Part shown: positions 5,293 through 13,326 of the stretch, piece by piece
Numbering within the stretch: the first letter of the stretch is position 1
Layout: each line of letters starts with the position of its first letter
Assembly (NCBI GenBank): GCA_024636215.1
Contig: JAGXHL010000055.1
Location: 1 to 16,336 of the forward strand
From: Deltaproteobacteria bacterium
GTDB lineage: Bacteria; Desulfobacterota; Desulfuromonadia; Desulfuromonadales; BM103
Direction of reading: 5' to 3'
Length of the DNA: 16,336 bases
The notes under the pieces: generated by a model
What the model saw: only the letters and a program-made list of their open reading frames with translations
What the model was told of the DNA's origin: nothing
The model's database searches: none
Translations under genes and position numbers: made by a program

Positions 5293-6639
5293 TTGAACTC
5301 AAAAGTTATCATCTTTCTACTGATATCGACACTTATCTTGACCGGATGCAATTCATCCCAAGATGAGGCGGCGCCATCACAACAAAACAACAGCACACAA
5401 GAGCAGCCTCTTTTAGCGATCAAACCCGTCACCTTGATGATTGAACCAGTGGAGGCAACACGGGTGGAAACAGCTACGGCTGCCCTGCCGATCTGGCGTA
5501 ATTACGCAGCGCACAAACCGGCCCTGATTCTATTCAGCAACGACCCGTTCCTTACTCCGGTTCCTGCGCCGCTGCACGATCAGGTAATGCAACTGATTCG
5601 CACCGGCAACCCGGCACAGATCAAATCACGGGCTGTCGATATCTCTCCAAATCCTTTGCTGATGCACAGCATGGCGGTGGAAGCAGCCCTCCAAGCAGGT
5701 TTCTTTTCGGAACTGGTATGGGTCCTGCCACTCAAAGACGAAGAATCATTACCGCCTTTGGCACAATTCCGACAACAGATGCTCGACAACGGCATGATCA
5801 GTCAAGCAGAGTCGGAGTCGTTCGCTGCAGAAGGTAATCACTATATTGCTGACCTGCGTGGAATTCCCGTGAAGATCGGTACCCTTGCTCACATCCCACT
5901 ACCGAAGAGCCCGGCATGGGTTCACATCGATCTGAGCATTTTCAAACCTCTCTACAAAAACGAGGTCAGCACACCGCTTTACCCGTTGGTTTTCAGTTCA
6001 CTCAAAAAAATTCGCGAGGCCGGCATCAGCAGTATCGGTGCAACTATATCGCAGTCCAACCTGGGCGGCGCGCTCTCACTCAAAATTCGTTTTCTGGGCA
6101 AAGACCTCAGACATATTCTTATGCATCCGGCCTCCATCGATGAGGAGCTCCCAGAGTTGCAATTCCGGCGCACTCAGAACCTCTATCTTGAGCAATTCAT
6201 GAAGAAAGAAGAGATTCTTGAGAACTGTCTAAAAATGGAAGCTCTTGCGCCGGAAGACGCCTCGGTCAAATTCGATCTCTACCATGCGAACCGGGAGATG
6301 CAGGGAGGAAATCAGGCACTCGAATACCTGGCACAGGCCGTTGCACTCGACCCGATGTACGCCTACGAATATTTCTATCTTGCTGAGACCGCCGTCGAAA
6401 GGAACCGGCCAGATGCCGCTCTCAAAATGGTGGAAAAAGCCCGCGAGACCTTTCCCGACAATCCGATGACCCTCATTATGGAGGCCGACATTAATCTGGT
6501 TCTCGGTCACCGCGAAACAGCCCTCAAGCTACTCACTCAAGCCCAGACTCTTCCCTGGTCAAAAGTCTACGATCCAGACATGCATGACCGGTTGGAACGG
6601 ATGAAAAAAATCGCAGCAGAATTACCGGCCGCTCACTAG
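5293..6639 (+). CDS. TPR lipoprotein of unknown function
   Basis: The 448-aa product begins with a lipoprotein signal, MNSKVIIFLLISTLILTGC, with lipobox L-T-G-C and acylated Cys19. It should be anchored in the envelope. A Ser/Gln/Asn-rich linker (to about 40) precedes a globular domain (about 60-290) that I cannot place; it has strand-like stretches such as PALILFSNDP and AWVHIDLSIFKPLY. From about 300 to the end there are TPR-like helix pairs ('ALEYLAQAVALDPMYAYEYF', then 'ALKMVEKARETFPDNP', then 'ALKLLTQAQTLPW'). The start is a TTG with GGAG 7 nt upstream; no nearer ATG would keep the signal peptide. It leads a three-gene plus-strand operon with the DUF5989 peptide 13 nt downstream. Confidence 0.82.
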   Translation: MNSKVIIFLLISTLILTGCNSSQDEAAPSQQNNSTQEQPLLAIKPVTLMIEPVEATRVETATAALPIWRNYAAHKPALILFSNDPFLTPVPAPLHDQVMQLIRTGNPAQIKSRAVDISPNPLLMHSMAVEAALQAGFFSELVWVLPLKDEESLPPLAQFRQQMLDNGMISQAESESFAAEGNHYIADLRGIPVKIGTLAHIPLPKSPAWVHIDLSIFKPLYKNEVSTPLYPLVFSSLKKIREAGISSIGATISQSNLGGALSLKIRFLGKDLRHILMHPASIDEELPELQFRRTQNLYLEQFMKKEEILENCLKMEALAPEDASVKFDLYHANREMQGGNQALEYLAQAVALDPMYAYEYFYLAETAVERNRPDAALKMVEKARETFPDNPMTLIMEADINLVLGHRETALKLLTQAQTLPWSKVYDPDMHDRLERMKKIAAELPAAH

Positions 6640-6652
6640 CGAAAGAGGGACC

Positions 6653-6811
6653 ATGCAGAGGCTATCAATCCTCAGGGAGTTGCTACAATTCCTGATCGAA
6701 CGAAGAAAATTTTTTCTTGCACCAGTGGTGATCATACTGGTCCTGATGATTCTATTCATTCTGCTCGCGGAGATACCAGCACTGACTCCCTTTATCTATG
6801 CGATTTTCTGA
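6653..6811 (+). CDS. DUF5989/SxtK-like small membrane protein, copy A
   Basis: This 52-aa ORF begins MQRLSILRELLQFLIERRKF. It has one hydrophobic segment ('APVVIILVLMILFILLAEI') and ends in the family signature 'ALTPFIYAIF'. DUF5989 proteins (about 50 aa) share exactly this plan: 'ILRELxxFLxxRKkwwLxP', a TM helix, then 'AxxPFIYxxF'. SxtK of saxitoxin clusters is of this type, and such genes often sit beside carbamoyltransferase and sxtJ-like genes. An AGAGGG ribosome site lies about 5 nt before the ATG. Its paralogue at 7796-7951 is on the opposite strand. No biochemical role is known to me. Confidence 0.88.
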   Translation: MQRLSILRELLQFLIERRKFFLAPVVIILVLMILFILLAEIPALTPFIYAIF

Positions 6812-6941
6812 CATGCAATTTGCTTGGCGAGCAGAGACATAAAAAGAGCCACAACCCCGGTACAACTTGTACAAAAAGAACATTTCTGTTAATTACAGAA
6901 GCTATCAGCCCGAAAAAAACTTCATTCAGGAGCCCTGCATC
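6812..6941. other. Intergenic leader with two small inverted repeats
   Basis: GTACAA-C-TTGTAC (6860-6872) and TTCTGT-TAATT-ACAGAA (6884-6900) are perfect inverted repeats upstream of the SUMF1-domain lipoprotein. They may be a regulator site and a small hairpin. Neither is followed by a U-tract. I see no convincing promoter, so the downstream gene may be read from the lipoprotein operon. Confidence 0.3.
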
Positions 6942-7772
6942 ATGCCAACACCTATCTCCCTGCAAAGGTCAATCTTCGTTCTGTTTTTCTGCCTGACTCT
7001 CATGCTCAGCGGCTGCGCAGGGATGGTTACCAAACCGAAACCGGAATACATTGAGCCAACAACGGGCATGGCCTTCACATATATCCAAGGAGGTTCGTTC
7101 CAGATGGGCGATGCCGCCGACGGGCGCAAAAGGGAGACCCCGGTTCATATAGTGACAGTTGACGGTTTTGCCGCCGGCCTCTACGAAGTCACCTTTGAAG
7201 AATACGACAAGTTCTGTGCAGCAACGGGTCGCGTGAAGCCTGATGACGAGGATTGGGGCCGCGGCAATCGTCCTATTATCAACGTTTCCTGGGAAGATGC
7301 CAACGCCTACGCTACCTGGCTCAGCCAGCAAACCGGTCTCAACGTCAGCCTGCCGAGCGAAGCCCAGTGGGAGTATATGGCTCGTGCCGGTACGACCAGC
7401 CGCTTCTGGACCGGTGACACCCTACCGAAAAACAGGGCGAGCTGCGTTGAATGCGGCAGCGAATTCGACAATCGGATGACCGCTCCAGTTGGTTCCTTTA
7501 TGCCAAACCGTTGGGGGATTTTCGATACGGCAGGGAACGTTGGAGAATGGATATTGGATGACTGGCATGTCAACTACAAGGGAGCACCAATTGATGGTCC
7601 CGCCTGGTTAAATGGTAACACAGACGAGAAAGTCTACCGGGGGGGAGCCTGGAACTATCCACTCAGAGGTTTGGCATCAGCAACCCGTGACTGGTCGAAA
7701 AAAAGTACGGCACTCGACACTGTCGGATTTCGTTTGGTCATCAACAATTTTGTTGTCACACAAAAACAATAA
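6942..7772 (+). CDS. SUMF1/FGE-sulfatase-domain lipoprotein without catalytic cysteines
   Basis: The 276-aa product starts MPTPISLQRSIFVLFFCLTL, with lipobox L-S-G-C and Cys25. Residues 40-270 are a SUMF1 (formylglycine-generating enzyme-like) domain: GGSFQMGD (50-57), EVTFEEYDKFC (82-92), PIINVSWEDANAYATWLS (111-128), LPSEAQWEYMARAG (138-150), GNVGEW (199-204), RGGAWN (233-238) and GFRLV (262-266). True FGE enzymes have two cysteines shortly after RGGS. Here that stretch is RGGAWNYPLRGLASATR, with neither, so it is probably a binding or structural member. Starting at the TTG at 6867 would bury the signal peptide behind 25 extra residues, so I chose the ATG at 6942. The gene converges on the minus-strand operon, with a 23-bp gap. 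Confidence 0.88.
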   Translation: MPTPISLQRSIFVLFFCLTLMLSGCAGMVTKPKPEYIEPTTGMAFTYIQGGSFQMGDAADGRKRETPVHIVTVDGFAAGLYEVTFEEYDKFCAATGRVKPDDEDWGRGNRPIINVSWEDANAYATWLSQQTGLNVSLPSEAQWEYMARAGTTSRFWTGDTLPKNRASCVECGSEFDNRMTAPVGSFMPNRWGIFDTAGNVGEWILDDWHVNYKGAPIDGPAWLNGNTDEKVYRGGAWNYPLRGLASATRDWSKKSTALDTVGFRLVINNFVVTQKQ

Positions 7773-7795
7773 AAACATTAAGTTTCTGCTTATTT

Positions 7796-7951
7796 TCAGA
7801 AAAGCGCGTATATAAACGGTGCCAGAGCAGAGCCTTCCGTCAGTACCAGGAGAAGCCCAAGCATCATCAGTAGCACGACGATCGTGCCGAGCCACCACTT
7901 TTTATTCTCTACCAGGAACTGTAGAAGTTCGCGGATAATATCGAGTTTCAT
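7796..7951 (-). CDS. DUF5989/SxtK-like small membrane protein, copy B
   Basis: This 51-aa ORF begins MKLDIIRELLQFLVENKKWW. It has a TM helix ('TIVVLLMMLGLLLVL') and ends 'TEGSALAPFIYALF', a textbook DUF5989 sequence. Its ATG overlaps the stop of the upstream SGNH hydrolase gene (ATGA across 7948-7951), so it is translationally coupled and is the last gene of the minus-strand operon. It differs from copy A in the KKWW start of the helix and the EGSALAPF end, so the two are diverged paralogues, not a recent duplicate. SxtK is of this type. Confidence 0.9.
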   Translation of the reverse strand: MKLDIIRELLQFLVENKKWWLGTIVVLLMMLGLLLVLTEGSALAPFIYALF

Positions 7952-8982
7952 TCCGGCCTCTCTGAAGATAAGAAGGTGGCCCTGTTAGCGTTGAACAATT
8001 TTGTCAATTCAGACGAAAGAGCTCTGGCATAGTGTCCGCATGCCACGCCATTGGGATGGGCATCATCGGCGCTGACCCAATAACGTAGCCACTGATTATC
8101 AGGCAAGCTGTCTTGCAGGTCAACAAAATGCGCGCCGCTCGCTATTGAAAAAGACCTGTAGAACGCTCGAATGTCTAAAAATAAAGCCCCCTGTGGATCA
8201 TGCAACTCCGGCAACATGGCAACGACCAAAGGGATTCCCGCACGATTGCAGAGCGCTGCCATCCACTCCAGAGCACTCCTCACCCGCTGACGCCCATCGC
8301 TATCCTCACGGTAGAGGTTTTTGTAATATGCCTGATAGTCTTCGCGCACACCCACCTGCCGCCAGAAACGATCAAGTCGCCCCCAGATCAGCACTGCGGC
8401 CAAGGAATGCCGTAAAAACGAGGGACCGCCGACCGCCTCGCGAGGATTCTCTGCATCATTGATAAAAGCACCATAGATGACCAGATCCGGATCATATTTC
8501 AGAGCCTTGTGCTGCAGCATGGCAGCGGCATCAATTGCCGTATAGTTGCCGACACCGAAGTTGAGGACTTCAAAAGAGATCTGTGAACCCAGCGGTTTTG
8601 CCTGATTCAGGAAAAGCTCCAGCTGCTTTGGATAGGTCTCGCCCTGCGGGACACCCCAACCAAAGGTGACCGAATCGCCAACCACCGCGATCCGCAAGGT
8701 TCCTGAGGTTTTCTGCCTGGGAAACTCCCGATCGCGCAACCCGTCCGAGTTAATCGCAACATCGACCCCCATCAGGTGCGCGTGAGCGTTCGGCAAATGC
8801 TCAAACCGTAAACCGGGTGTCATGCCAGTCACCTTGACCTCTCGGGCATAACGCCACATCTCGACATCATAAGCCACCACCTGACTGAAAATCAGGCGAC
8901 AGGCCACTTCAGCAACGCCCCAGAATAATATCAGGCCGAAGAAGACCGCGGCCAAGCGCAGGACTATCACGCGACTCATCAT
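7948..8982 (-). CDS. Membrane-anchored SGNH/GDSL hydrolase
   Basis: The 344-aa product has an N-terminal signal anchor (residues 5-25, 'VIVLRLAAVFFGLILFWGVA') and then a periplasmic SGNH domain. Block I is GDSVTFGWG (102-110, nucleophile S104). Block II Gly is in NFGVGNYT (141-148). Block III is GAFINDAEN (171-179, oxyanion N175). Block V is DDAHPNG (D306, H309). SGNH proteins at polysaccharide loci are esterases or O-acyltransferases. The complete set of blocks predicts an active enzyme; the substrate is unknown. It overlaps the upstream SGNH-TPR gene by 4 nt (ATGA at 8979-8982) and the DUF5989 gene downstream. Confidence 0.88.
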   Translation of the reverse strand: MMSRVIVLRLAAVFFGLILFWGVAEVACRLIFSQVVAYDVEMWRYAREVKVTGMTPGLRFEHLPNAHAHLMGVDVAINSDGLRDREFPRQKTSGTLRIAVVGDSVTFGWGVPQGETYPKQLELFLNQAKPLGSQISFEVLNFGVGNYTAIDAAAMLQHKALKYDPDLVIYGAFINDAENPREAVGGPSFLRHSLAAVLIWGRLDRFWRQVGVREDYQAYYKNLYREDSDGRQRVRSALEWMAALCNRAGIPLVVAMLPELHDPQGALFLDIRAFYRSFSIASGAHFVDLQDSLPDNQWLRYWVSADDAHPNGVACGHYARALSSELTKLFNANRATFLSSERPE

Positions 8983-11093
8983 TGGCCTCCCGTCCCGGAA
9001 GTTTGTCGAAATTCAGCCGGAACCAGGCTTGCCCGGTCGGGCGTCAGTTGCAAAAATTTGGCAAACTGCTCATTAGCTGCAGAGTTGTCATCCAACCCCT
9101 TGTAGTAAACATAACCCAGATTGAGGTGATGCTGGGCAAGAGCGCCAGGCTGTACCAGCGCCGCGGTAAAGACTTGCTCTGCATCCTGCCAACGCTGTTG
9201 CTGCATCAACAGCAGACCGAGGTTTTCCCAGAGCAATTGACAAGTTGGATCAGCAGCCAGTCTCTTGCGGTAATAATCTTCAGCCATCACACCCTGTTCA
9301 CCGGTCTGCTCCAGAAGCCGACCCAAAGACGTCACCAAGTCACAATTGTCTGGATTCTTGCTCAACCCTGCTTCGAGGGTGCGACGCGCCTGTTCAGGCT
9401 GACCACTCGCAAGCTCCAACTCAGCCAGAGTGCTATACAACCGTGGATCCGGATCATCAGCCTGAACTGCTTTCCGATACCAGCGGAGTGAAGAAGAAAC
9501 ATCACCCAGATTTTGATAGAGAAACCCCAGCAAAGCATAAGGCTCCTGCCAATCAGTATGCGCGGCCACAAGTGGCACCATCAGTGTCAACGCTTCTGCA
9601 TATCGCTCTTGCATTGTCAATAACCGGGCCAGATTGAAAGCCGCAAATGGCCCTTGATACCCTTGCGCTATGGATTGCTGATACATGTCAGCAGCTTGCT
9701 GCACCATCCCTTTACGTTCAAAAATCTGGCCGAGAGTAAAGCTGAGGTCAGCGTCAATCTCTGGTTGATCTTCCGTGATACGGAGCAATTCCTTTTGGTG
9801 AACCGCAAGCTCTTGAGCTTCATTGACCTGCCAATCAATATTTTTTTTGACCAAGGTTTGCAGAACCACCCTGGCGATCTCTACATGACCTAAAGGAGTC
9901 GGATGAGCATAATCGAGAATCAACTCATCACCGACAATACCGTGAGGGGATATAGAGGTGAGTCGACGCACCGCATCGGCCAACGGGGTTGCTGTCTGCG
10001 AAGAAGCCGAGCGTATCAGCTGGTTGACAACTCGATTGGCACGAACGGGGGCCGGATCAAGATCAAAAGCGCGCAAAAGGATAACCCGAGCCTCATCGAA
10101 CATCTCTGCCTTGAGCAATAGTTGGCCATAATCGTAACAAACCGTCGCATTACCATCCCATAGCTTTACTGCCGCAGCATATTCAACAAGGGACTCCATC
10201 ACGCGCCCGGAAGCCGTCAACCCTTCAGCTGTGGCCACATGCTGCCGCCAACGGCTGCTCAGGTCAGGATTCTCTGGCAAAGAACGGTCCTGATCAGGCG
10301 GCCAACTGCCAACATTCGCAGGCAAAGTCATCAGCATCAGAGGCACTTGAGCCTTGGCGGCCACCTCCGTCATCGCAGCCAGGTTTTTCTCCAAAGAAGC
10401 GATTACAGTATTGCGTCGCTCTGCATCGACTCGATAGATCGTGCCGGCGACAACCGGAGCAAAGAGGAAGCCGGCAGCGGATCGATCTTCGGCATCAATC
10501 ATCTGATCAGTCCCCGATTTTTCAGGCAGAACCTGCTTGAGACCACGCGAAAGATAAAGACCATGCAGCCAAGAAACCGCAGGAACCGGTTGGCTGACGG
10601 CGACACGAAAAGAATCTTCGACGAACTCGGCATCACCTGTGGCGACAATCAACATGTCCGGCTGATATTGAAGGAGGCCTCGCAGTACGGCCAGGGTCCG
10701 GGCACTGCCGTATGATGTCCCGCCGACATTGACAACCTCGACCGCGCGCTCCGGAAACAGACGTTTGAGGCGCCGTTCCAGACTGGCCGGCCAGGCAAAC
10801 CTGGCGGGGTAAGGATAACCCAGGGTCGTGGACCCGCCGAGACAAAAGATGCGAAAGACCCCTTCCGGTTTGGGCACGATAAACGACGAAGAACGCATTG
10901 CCCCGAGATAATCCTGTTTGGTTCGAGCTATACCATTAGATACTTCGAACGGATCGATGACCACTGCGGTTAGCTGTTCGGCCGGCAAGAGCGGAGGAGT
11001 CCAGGTCAGCCGGAGGAAACCTTCCACTGCTATTAGCAGCAGAAGTCCAAACAGAATTGAAATCAAAGGAGGGAGCCAACGTCGCTTTATCAT
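8979..11093 (-). CDS. SGNH-like protein with inserted and C-terminal TPRs, altered block III
   Basis: This 704-aa protein has an N-terminal membrane anchor (9-27), an SGNH block I GGSTTLG (86-92, S88), a block II 'NVGGTSYG' (122-129) and a block V 'DYAHPTPLGH' (D394, H397). A helical, TPR-like insert (about 290-370) separates blocks III and V, as in its operon mate at 13326-15254. About 430-690 is an array of roughly seven TPRs. Block III, GHNE in the relative, is GDAE here (153-156), so the oxyanion Asn is missing. It may be catalytically weak or act as a scaffold. Its start overlaps the SxtJ-like gene's stop by one base (TGATG). Confidence 0.88.
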   Translation of the reverse strand: MIKRRWLPPLISILFGLLLLIAVEGFLRLTWTPPLLPAEQLTAVVIDPFEVSNGIARTKQDYLGAMRSSSFIVPKPEGVFRIFCLGGSTTLGYPYPARFAWPASLERRLKRLFPERAVEVVNVGGTSYGSARTLAVLRGLLQYQPDMLIVATGDAEFVEDSFRVAVSQPVPAVSWLHGLYLSRGLKQVLPEKSGTDQMIDAEDRSAAGFLFAPVVAGTIYRVDAERRNTVIASLEKNLAAMTEVAAKAQVPLMLMTLPANVGSWPPDQDRSLPENPDLSSRWRQHVATAEGLTASGRVMESLVEYAAAVKLWDGNATVCYDYGQLLLKAEMFDEARVILLRAFDLDPAPVRANRVVNQLIRSASSQTATPLADAVRRLTSISPHGIVGDELILDYAHPTPLGHVEIARVVLQTLVKKNIDWQVNEAQELAVHQKELLRITEDQPEIDADLSFTLGQIFERKGMVQQAADMYQQSIAQGYQGPFAAFNLARLLTMQERYAEALTLMVPLVAAHTDWQEPYALLGFLYQNLGDVSSSLRWYRKAVQADDPDPRLYSTLAELELASGQPEQARRTLEAGLSKNPDNCDLVTSLGRLLEQTGEQGVMAEDYYRKRLAADPTCQLLWENLGLLLMQQQRWQDAEQVFTAALVQPGALAQHHLNLGYVYYKGLDDNSAANEQFAKFLQLTPDRASLVPAEFRQTSGTGGQ

Positions 11094-11500
11094 CAGGACT
11101 GTTTCTCACATGAGTTGCGATCGGTACCCGTACGAGGTTCCCAGTAGCTGTCGCCCTCTGCACGGAAACGGCTGTCAACGAACTTCTGACCACAAAGCCG
11201 CCCCAGCAAAGCAATCGGAGTCAGCACCAGAAGGAACATCACTGTCAAGAGGAGCGTGGTCATGATGCGGGCCATAATCCCTGCCAGCTTCATCCAGACA
11301 CCATAGAACGCGCGGATCCCCGGCCAGACACACCAGAAAGCTACGGTCATCAACAACCCGGCGGAAATAATCAAGAAGCCATAGGAATTGCCGTTCCAAA
11401 CAAGAGCACTGCCGATCAGGGCGAACAACACGCCCAGACCGAGACCGAACTGGCGCAGTTCTCGACGGGTGACTGTTGATTTATCGGTATCTTTTATCAT
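11093..11500 (-). CDS. SxtJ-like membrane protein
   Basis: The 135-aa product has three hydrophobic segments: about 17-35 ('QFGLGLGVLFALIGSALVW'), 38-60 ('SYGFLIISAGLLMTVAFW') and 76-100 ('RIMTTLLLTVMFLLVLTPIALLGR'). The ending 'TPIALLGRLCG' plus 'FYGVWMKLAGIMARIMTTLLL' is the hallmark of the SxtJ family, whose genes commonly lie next to O-carbamoyltransferases. Its biochemical role is not known to me. It starts 2 nt after the carbamoyltransferase stop with no clear Shine-Dalgarno sequence, implying translational coupling. The hydrophilic C-terminal tail (about 105-135) is rich in charged residues. Confidence 0.88.
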   Translation of the reverse strand: MIKDTDKSTVTRRELRQFGLGLGVLFALIGSALVWNGNSYGFLIISAGLLMTVAFWCVWPGIRAFYGVWMKLAGIMARIMTTLLLTVMFLLVLTPIALLGRLCGQKFVDSRFRAEGDSYWEPRTGTDRNSCEKQS

Positions 11501-11502
11501 TT

Positions 11503-13326
11503 TTAATCCAGGGCCATGGCGCCGCGCGGGTAACGTTGCAGTAACATTTCGGGTTGATCCTCTTTTTTAAGCAGGAACGGCCCGATAGCCAAACAGTCGA
11601 TATCGGTCGACAAAAAACAACGCAACGCTTCCGCAGGGGTACAAACGATCGGCTCCCCGCGTACATTGAAAGAGGTGTTGACCAGCACCGGGCATTCTGT
11701 TTTTGCTTCAAAGGTGCTCAACAAACGATGCAACAACGGATTCGTTTTCGTAGAGACAGTCTGAATTCGTGCCGAACCGTCAACATGGGTGACTGCCGGA
11801 ATGGTTGAGCGAAGTACCTCGAGTTTGGCCAGACCTTCCCGCCCCTCCTCTTGCGCTGACAGGGTTCGTTGCTTCTCTGCATGAACCTGTGCGACCAGAA
11901 GCATATACGGGCTTGGCACCTGCAGGTCGAACCATTCGGCAGCCTTCTCTTCGAGCACAATCGGCGCAAACGGGCGAAAGCCTTCTCGAAACTTGATTTT
12001 AAGGTTAACCTGTCGCTGCATCTGCGGCGAACGGGCATCGGCCAGGATCGAACGGTTGCCAAGAGCACGGGGGCCGAACTCCATCCGCCCCTGGAACCAG
12101 CCAACAATGTGTTCTGTAGCCAGCAATTCAGCCACCTCGGTGGCAAGCGGTGCTTCACCAAGTTCGCGAAAAACAGCTCCTTCTGCCTCCAGCGTCTGAC
12201 GAATCGCATCCTTGTCGAACGCTGGCCCCAGATAACTCCCCTGCATGACATCATTGACACCATCAGAACTACGTGGCTGGTCGAGATACTGATGCCAGCC
12301 GAACAGCGCCGCACCAAGTGCCCCTCCGGCGTCACCGGAGGCGGGTTGAATCCAAATCTCGTCAAAAGGCCCTTCACGCAAGATACGGCCATTCGCTACA
12401 CAATTGAGGGCAACCCCCCCTGCCAGGCAAAGATGCTTCTTGCCGGTCGTTGCATGGACGTGACGAACCATGCGCAGCATGATCTCCTCGGTCACTTCCT
12501 GTACCGAACGGGCTAGGTCCATCTCCCGCTGTGTCAACGGCGCTTCCGGTTGCCGTGGTGCCCCGCCGAACAGCTGATCAAAGCTGCGGTTGGTCATGGT
12601 CAGACCGGTACAGTAATCAAAATAGTCGAGATTGAGCCGGAAGGAGCCATCCTCTTTCAGATCGACCAGATGTTCAAGAATGGTGTCGACATATTTAGGC
12701 TCACCATAAGGAGCCAGCCCCATCAGCTTGTACTCGCCGGAATTGACTTTAAAACCGCAAAAATAGGTAAAAGCCGAATAGAGCAGACCGAGGCTGTGCG
12801 GAAAACGAATCTCACTCTCTATTTCAATATGGTTGTCGCAACCACTGCCGAAGCTCGACGTCGCCCACTCCCCAACTCCGTCGAGGGTCAAAAATGCCGC
12901 ATCGATGAAAGGGGACGCGAAAAAAGCCGAGGCAGCATGCGACTGGTGGTGTTCCAGGAAAAGGATCATGCCGTCGAATCCGAGTTCCTTGCGCAGATGA
13001 TCCTTAATCCAGAGTTTATCCCGCAACCAGAGAGGAACCGCATGCAGAAACTGACGCAGGCCTCGCGGTGCAAAAGCCAGATAGGTTTCCAACAAACGTT
13101 CGAAACGGAGGAAAGGTTTCTCGTAGAAGACTACCACTTCGAGATCGGCACCAGTGATCCCTGCCTCGTTCAGGCAATATTCAACCGCCTGTGCTGGAAA
13201 AGCAGCATCGTGCTTTACGCGGCTGAAGCGCTCTTCGTGGGCAGCAGCGACAATTACGCCGTCGCGCAGCAGACAGGCGGCGCTGTCATGATACCAGGCG
13301 GAGATACCGAGCAGGTAACGTGCCAT
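11503..13326 (-). CDS. O-carbamoyltransferase (NodU/CmcH/SxtI family)
   Basis: The 607-aa product begins MARYLLGISAWYHDSAACLL. These enzymes move the carbamoyl group of carbamoyl phosphate onto a hydroxyl through a carbamoyl-AMP intermediate. The N-terminal ASKHA-like domain (1-360) carries HDSAA (14-18), EERFSRVKHD (31-40), the metal-binding EHHQSHAASAFF (125-136), LTLDGVGEW (146-154) and LAGGVALNC (301-309). The C-terminal domain (about 365-600) carries GWFQGRMEFGPRALGNRSIL (409-428), FRPFAP (450-455) and NTSFN (550-554). All key motifs are intact. I start at the ATG at 13326 because it matches the family start and overlaps the upstream stop (TGATG); an ATG at 13344 would add six residues. 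The substrate is likely a sugar or glycan, inferred from context. Confidence 0.95.
   Translation of the reverse strand: MARYLLGISAWYHDSAACLLRDGVIVAAAHEERFSRVKHDAAFPAQAVEYCLNEAGITGADLEVVVFYEKPFLRFERLLETYLAFAPRGLRQFLHAVPLWLRDKLWIKDHLRKELGFDGMILFLEHHQSHAASAFFASPFIDAAFLTLDGVGEWATSSFGSGCDNHIEIESEIRFPHSLGLLYSAFTYFCGFKVNSGEYKLMGLAPYGEPKYVDTILEHLVDLKEDGSFRLNLDYFDYCTGLTMTNRSFDQLFGGAPRQPEAPLTQREMDLARSVQEVTEEIMLRMVRHVHATTGKKHLCLAGGVALNCVANGRILREGPFDEIWIQPASGDAGGALGAALFGWHQYLDQPRSSDGVNDVMQGSYLGPAFDKDAIRQTLEAEGAVFRELGEAPLATEVAELLATEHIVGWFQGRMEFGPRALGNRSILADARSPQMQRQVNLKIKFREGFRPFAPIVLEEKAAEWFDLQVPSPYMLLVAQVHAEKQRTLSAQEEGREGLAKLEVLRSTIPAVTHVDGSARIQTVSTKTNPLLHRLLSTFEAKTECPVLVNTSFNVRGEPIVCTPAEALRCFLSTDIDCLAIGPFLLKKEDQPEMLLQRYPRGAMALD

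Noticed and set aside
6867..6941. TTG start giving a 301-aa SUMF1 protein
   Set aside because: It would place 25 unneeded residues before a good lipoprotein signal; the ATG at 6942 fits better.
6942..7772. Functional formylglycine-generating enzyme
   Set aside because: The two cysteines needed for catalysis are absent, and no sulfatase gene is in the window.
8145..10715. Long plus-strand frames opposite the SGNH genes
   Set aside because: They are antisense shadows of clearly conserved minus-strand proteins, with no family similarity or ribosome sites of their own.
11093..13326. Saxitoxin biosynthesis
   Set aside because: Only sxtI/J/K-type genes are present. These families are widespread in non-toxic bacteria, and no polyketide synthase, amidinotransferase or other sxt genes are in the window.
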